From Lyophyllum atratum (lineage: Eukaryota > Basidiomycota > Agaricomycetes > Agaricales > Lyophyllaceae), in assembly GCA_014905825.1 (NCBI GenBank), contig JACGCN010000076.1, positions 1-64,000 on the forward strand: DNA of 64,000 bases, written 5' to 3'. Both the position numbers and the translations under genes were made by a program. This document shows, piece after piece, positions 63,132 to 64,000 of this stretch. Within the stretch, counting starts at the first letter, position 1, and the number at the start of each line of letters is the position of its first letter. The notes under the pieces are model-generated. The model saw nothing but the letters and a program-made list of their open reading frames with translations, was not told the DNA's origin and searched no databases.

Positions 63132-64000
63132 GGTCGATTTGTTGGAAAGCCAGCATTATACCGAGGTGTGGGTGGTCAACGACGGCGGCGCCGACAGGGC
63201 GTAGGCGTAGGGAGGGGGCGCCGGCAGGAAAATATCAGAGTTGGTAGATAGCCATCAATGAAAGAACAGCTCTCATACATATTCATACATTCGAGTGAAA
63301 GTATTTCCCGTGCCTTAATACGAGTGATCCTCCAGAAGACGTGTAGGCCCACTGCACCGTCCTCTTCGTGAGCCACTTCCTGAATTGGCTCGACTGCAGT
63401 CATAGCAGCTGCACGCCTTCGGCTCGCTGAACGGATGGTGCCTACTGTGATCAATTTTCACACGGAGCACAGAATCCAGACTGCCAGTATCTGCACAAGG
63501 TGAAAACGGTTGTATGACCCTACATAGCCGGCTGCTTTACGGTGGTTGAAACTGCGAAGTGAGACGCGAAATCAAGAGAGCCATCAATGAAAGAAGATTT
63601 CCATCCTCAGAGTGGCGAGATTCTTCGGAGGCCTTGAGCAACAGTTTGCGTAGCAGCGCACCTGTCAAAAGGCACGGCATATCCGTTCACTCGAGTGTAT
63701 GAGGTTTTGTATGAGAGTTGTTCTTACAATTGACGGTTATCTACCGAATCGTATGTCCTCCTGTCGGAGACGCCTGCCGGCGCCGCCGCCGACCTCCCAC
63801 GCCTCCGTATAGTGTTGGTATCATGTATCATCACATCTTCCAATAATGCCTCCCAGAAAGGGATAAAGAATGTCAGGCGGAGTACCGTGTTGAGTATGTG
63901 TCTCGTTGGCGGGAACGAAGTCAATGATGAATAAGATGTTGTCCTATTCAGCTAGCGACAGAGAAAGACTATGTACTCGTAGCTCACTTGAGAAAGCTAG
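63132..64000. other. No gene recognised to the end of the window
   Basis: A passage GATAGCCATCAATGAAAGAA near 63246 recurs as AGAGCCATCAATGAAAGAAG near 63578. GC-rich runs with GGCGCCGGC occur near 63190-63225 and 63778. A minus-strand frame at 63724-63924 has no recognisable domain. Confidence 0.35.

Overview
The window is nuclear DNA of a filamentous fungus, most likely an ascomycete and possibly Pezizomycetes (the lineage is an inference). The evidence is intron-containing genes with short introns (about 50-130 bp), GT-AG sites and CTAAC/CTGAC branch sites, long gene-poor stretches, and layers of Ty3/gypsy and Ty1/copia LTR retrotransposons. Many decayed reading frames carry TAG, TAA or TGA stops of the kind made by C-to-T or G-to-A changes, which fits repeat-induced point mutation (RIP); I could not compute RIP indices.

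Layout. 1-12.1 kb is a pile of nested Ty3/gypsy debris: two decayed chromovirus-type pol regions, gag remnants, and LTRs of two families (LTR-A about 559 bp; LTR-B about 690-720 bp), some as solo LTRs with 5-bp target duplications. 12.7-13.6 kb holds a decayed tail-anchored-protein gene and 14.57 kb the first exon of a broken FAD oxidoreductase gene. 15.4-18.7 kb is dense in short palindromes and carries a small ORF and a lone BED zinc finger. 19.2-22.4 kb holds short LTRs (LTR-D), a copia solo LTR (LTR-C) and dispersed repeats. 22.7-26.64 kb is a nearly intact copia element with its 3' LTR. 28.3-29.5 kb is a stop-interrupted Pro/Ala-rich gene.

The best-supported host genes are: a four-exon NADP-dependent zinc alcohol dehydrogenase (32.8-34.1 kb); a small helical protein on the minus strand with a 34-bp minisatellite just upstream of its start (35.8-36.2 kb); two intron-containing proteins of unknown function (38.5 and 41.7 kb); two related four-helix membrane proteins (44.0 and 47.8 kb); and a five-exon membrane-anchored serine esterase of the DUF676/SERAC1-like type (57.2-58.7 kb). 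None of them form an obvious pathway cluster.

The most unusual material is a set of regions built from short perfect or near-perfect inverted repeats (15.4-18.7, 51.1-54.9 and 61.8-62.4 kb). In 51.1-54.9 kb the palindromes sit in fixed order inside tandem, partly decayed copies of an unrecognised intron-containing gene family on the minus strand; the stems are kept while the loops differ. A palindrome pair from 61.8-62.4 kb recurs at 17.8 kb. This looks like an undescribed nuclear hairpin-bearing repeat system and is the main candidate for follow-up.
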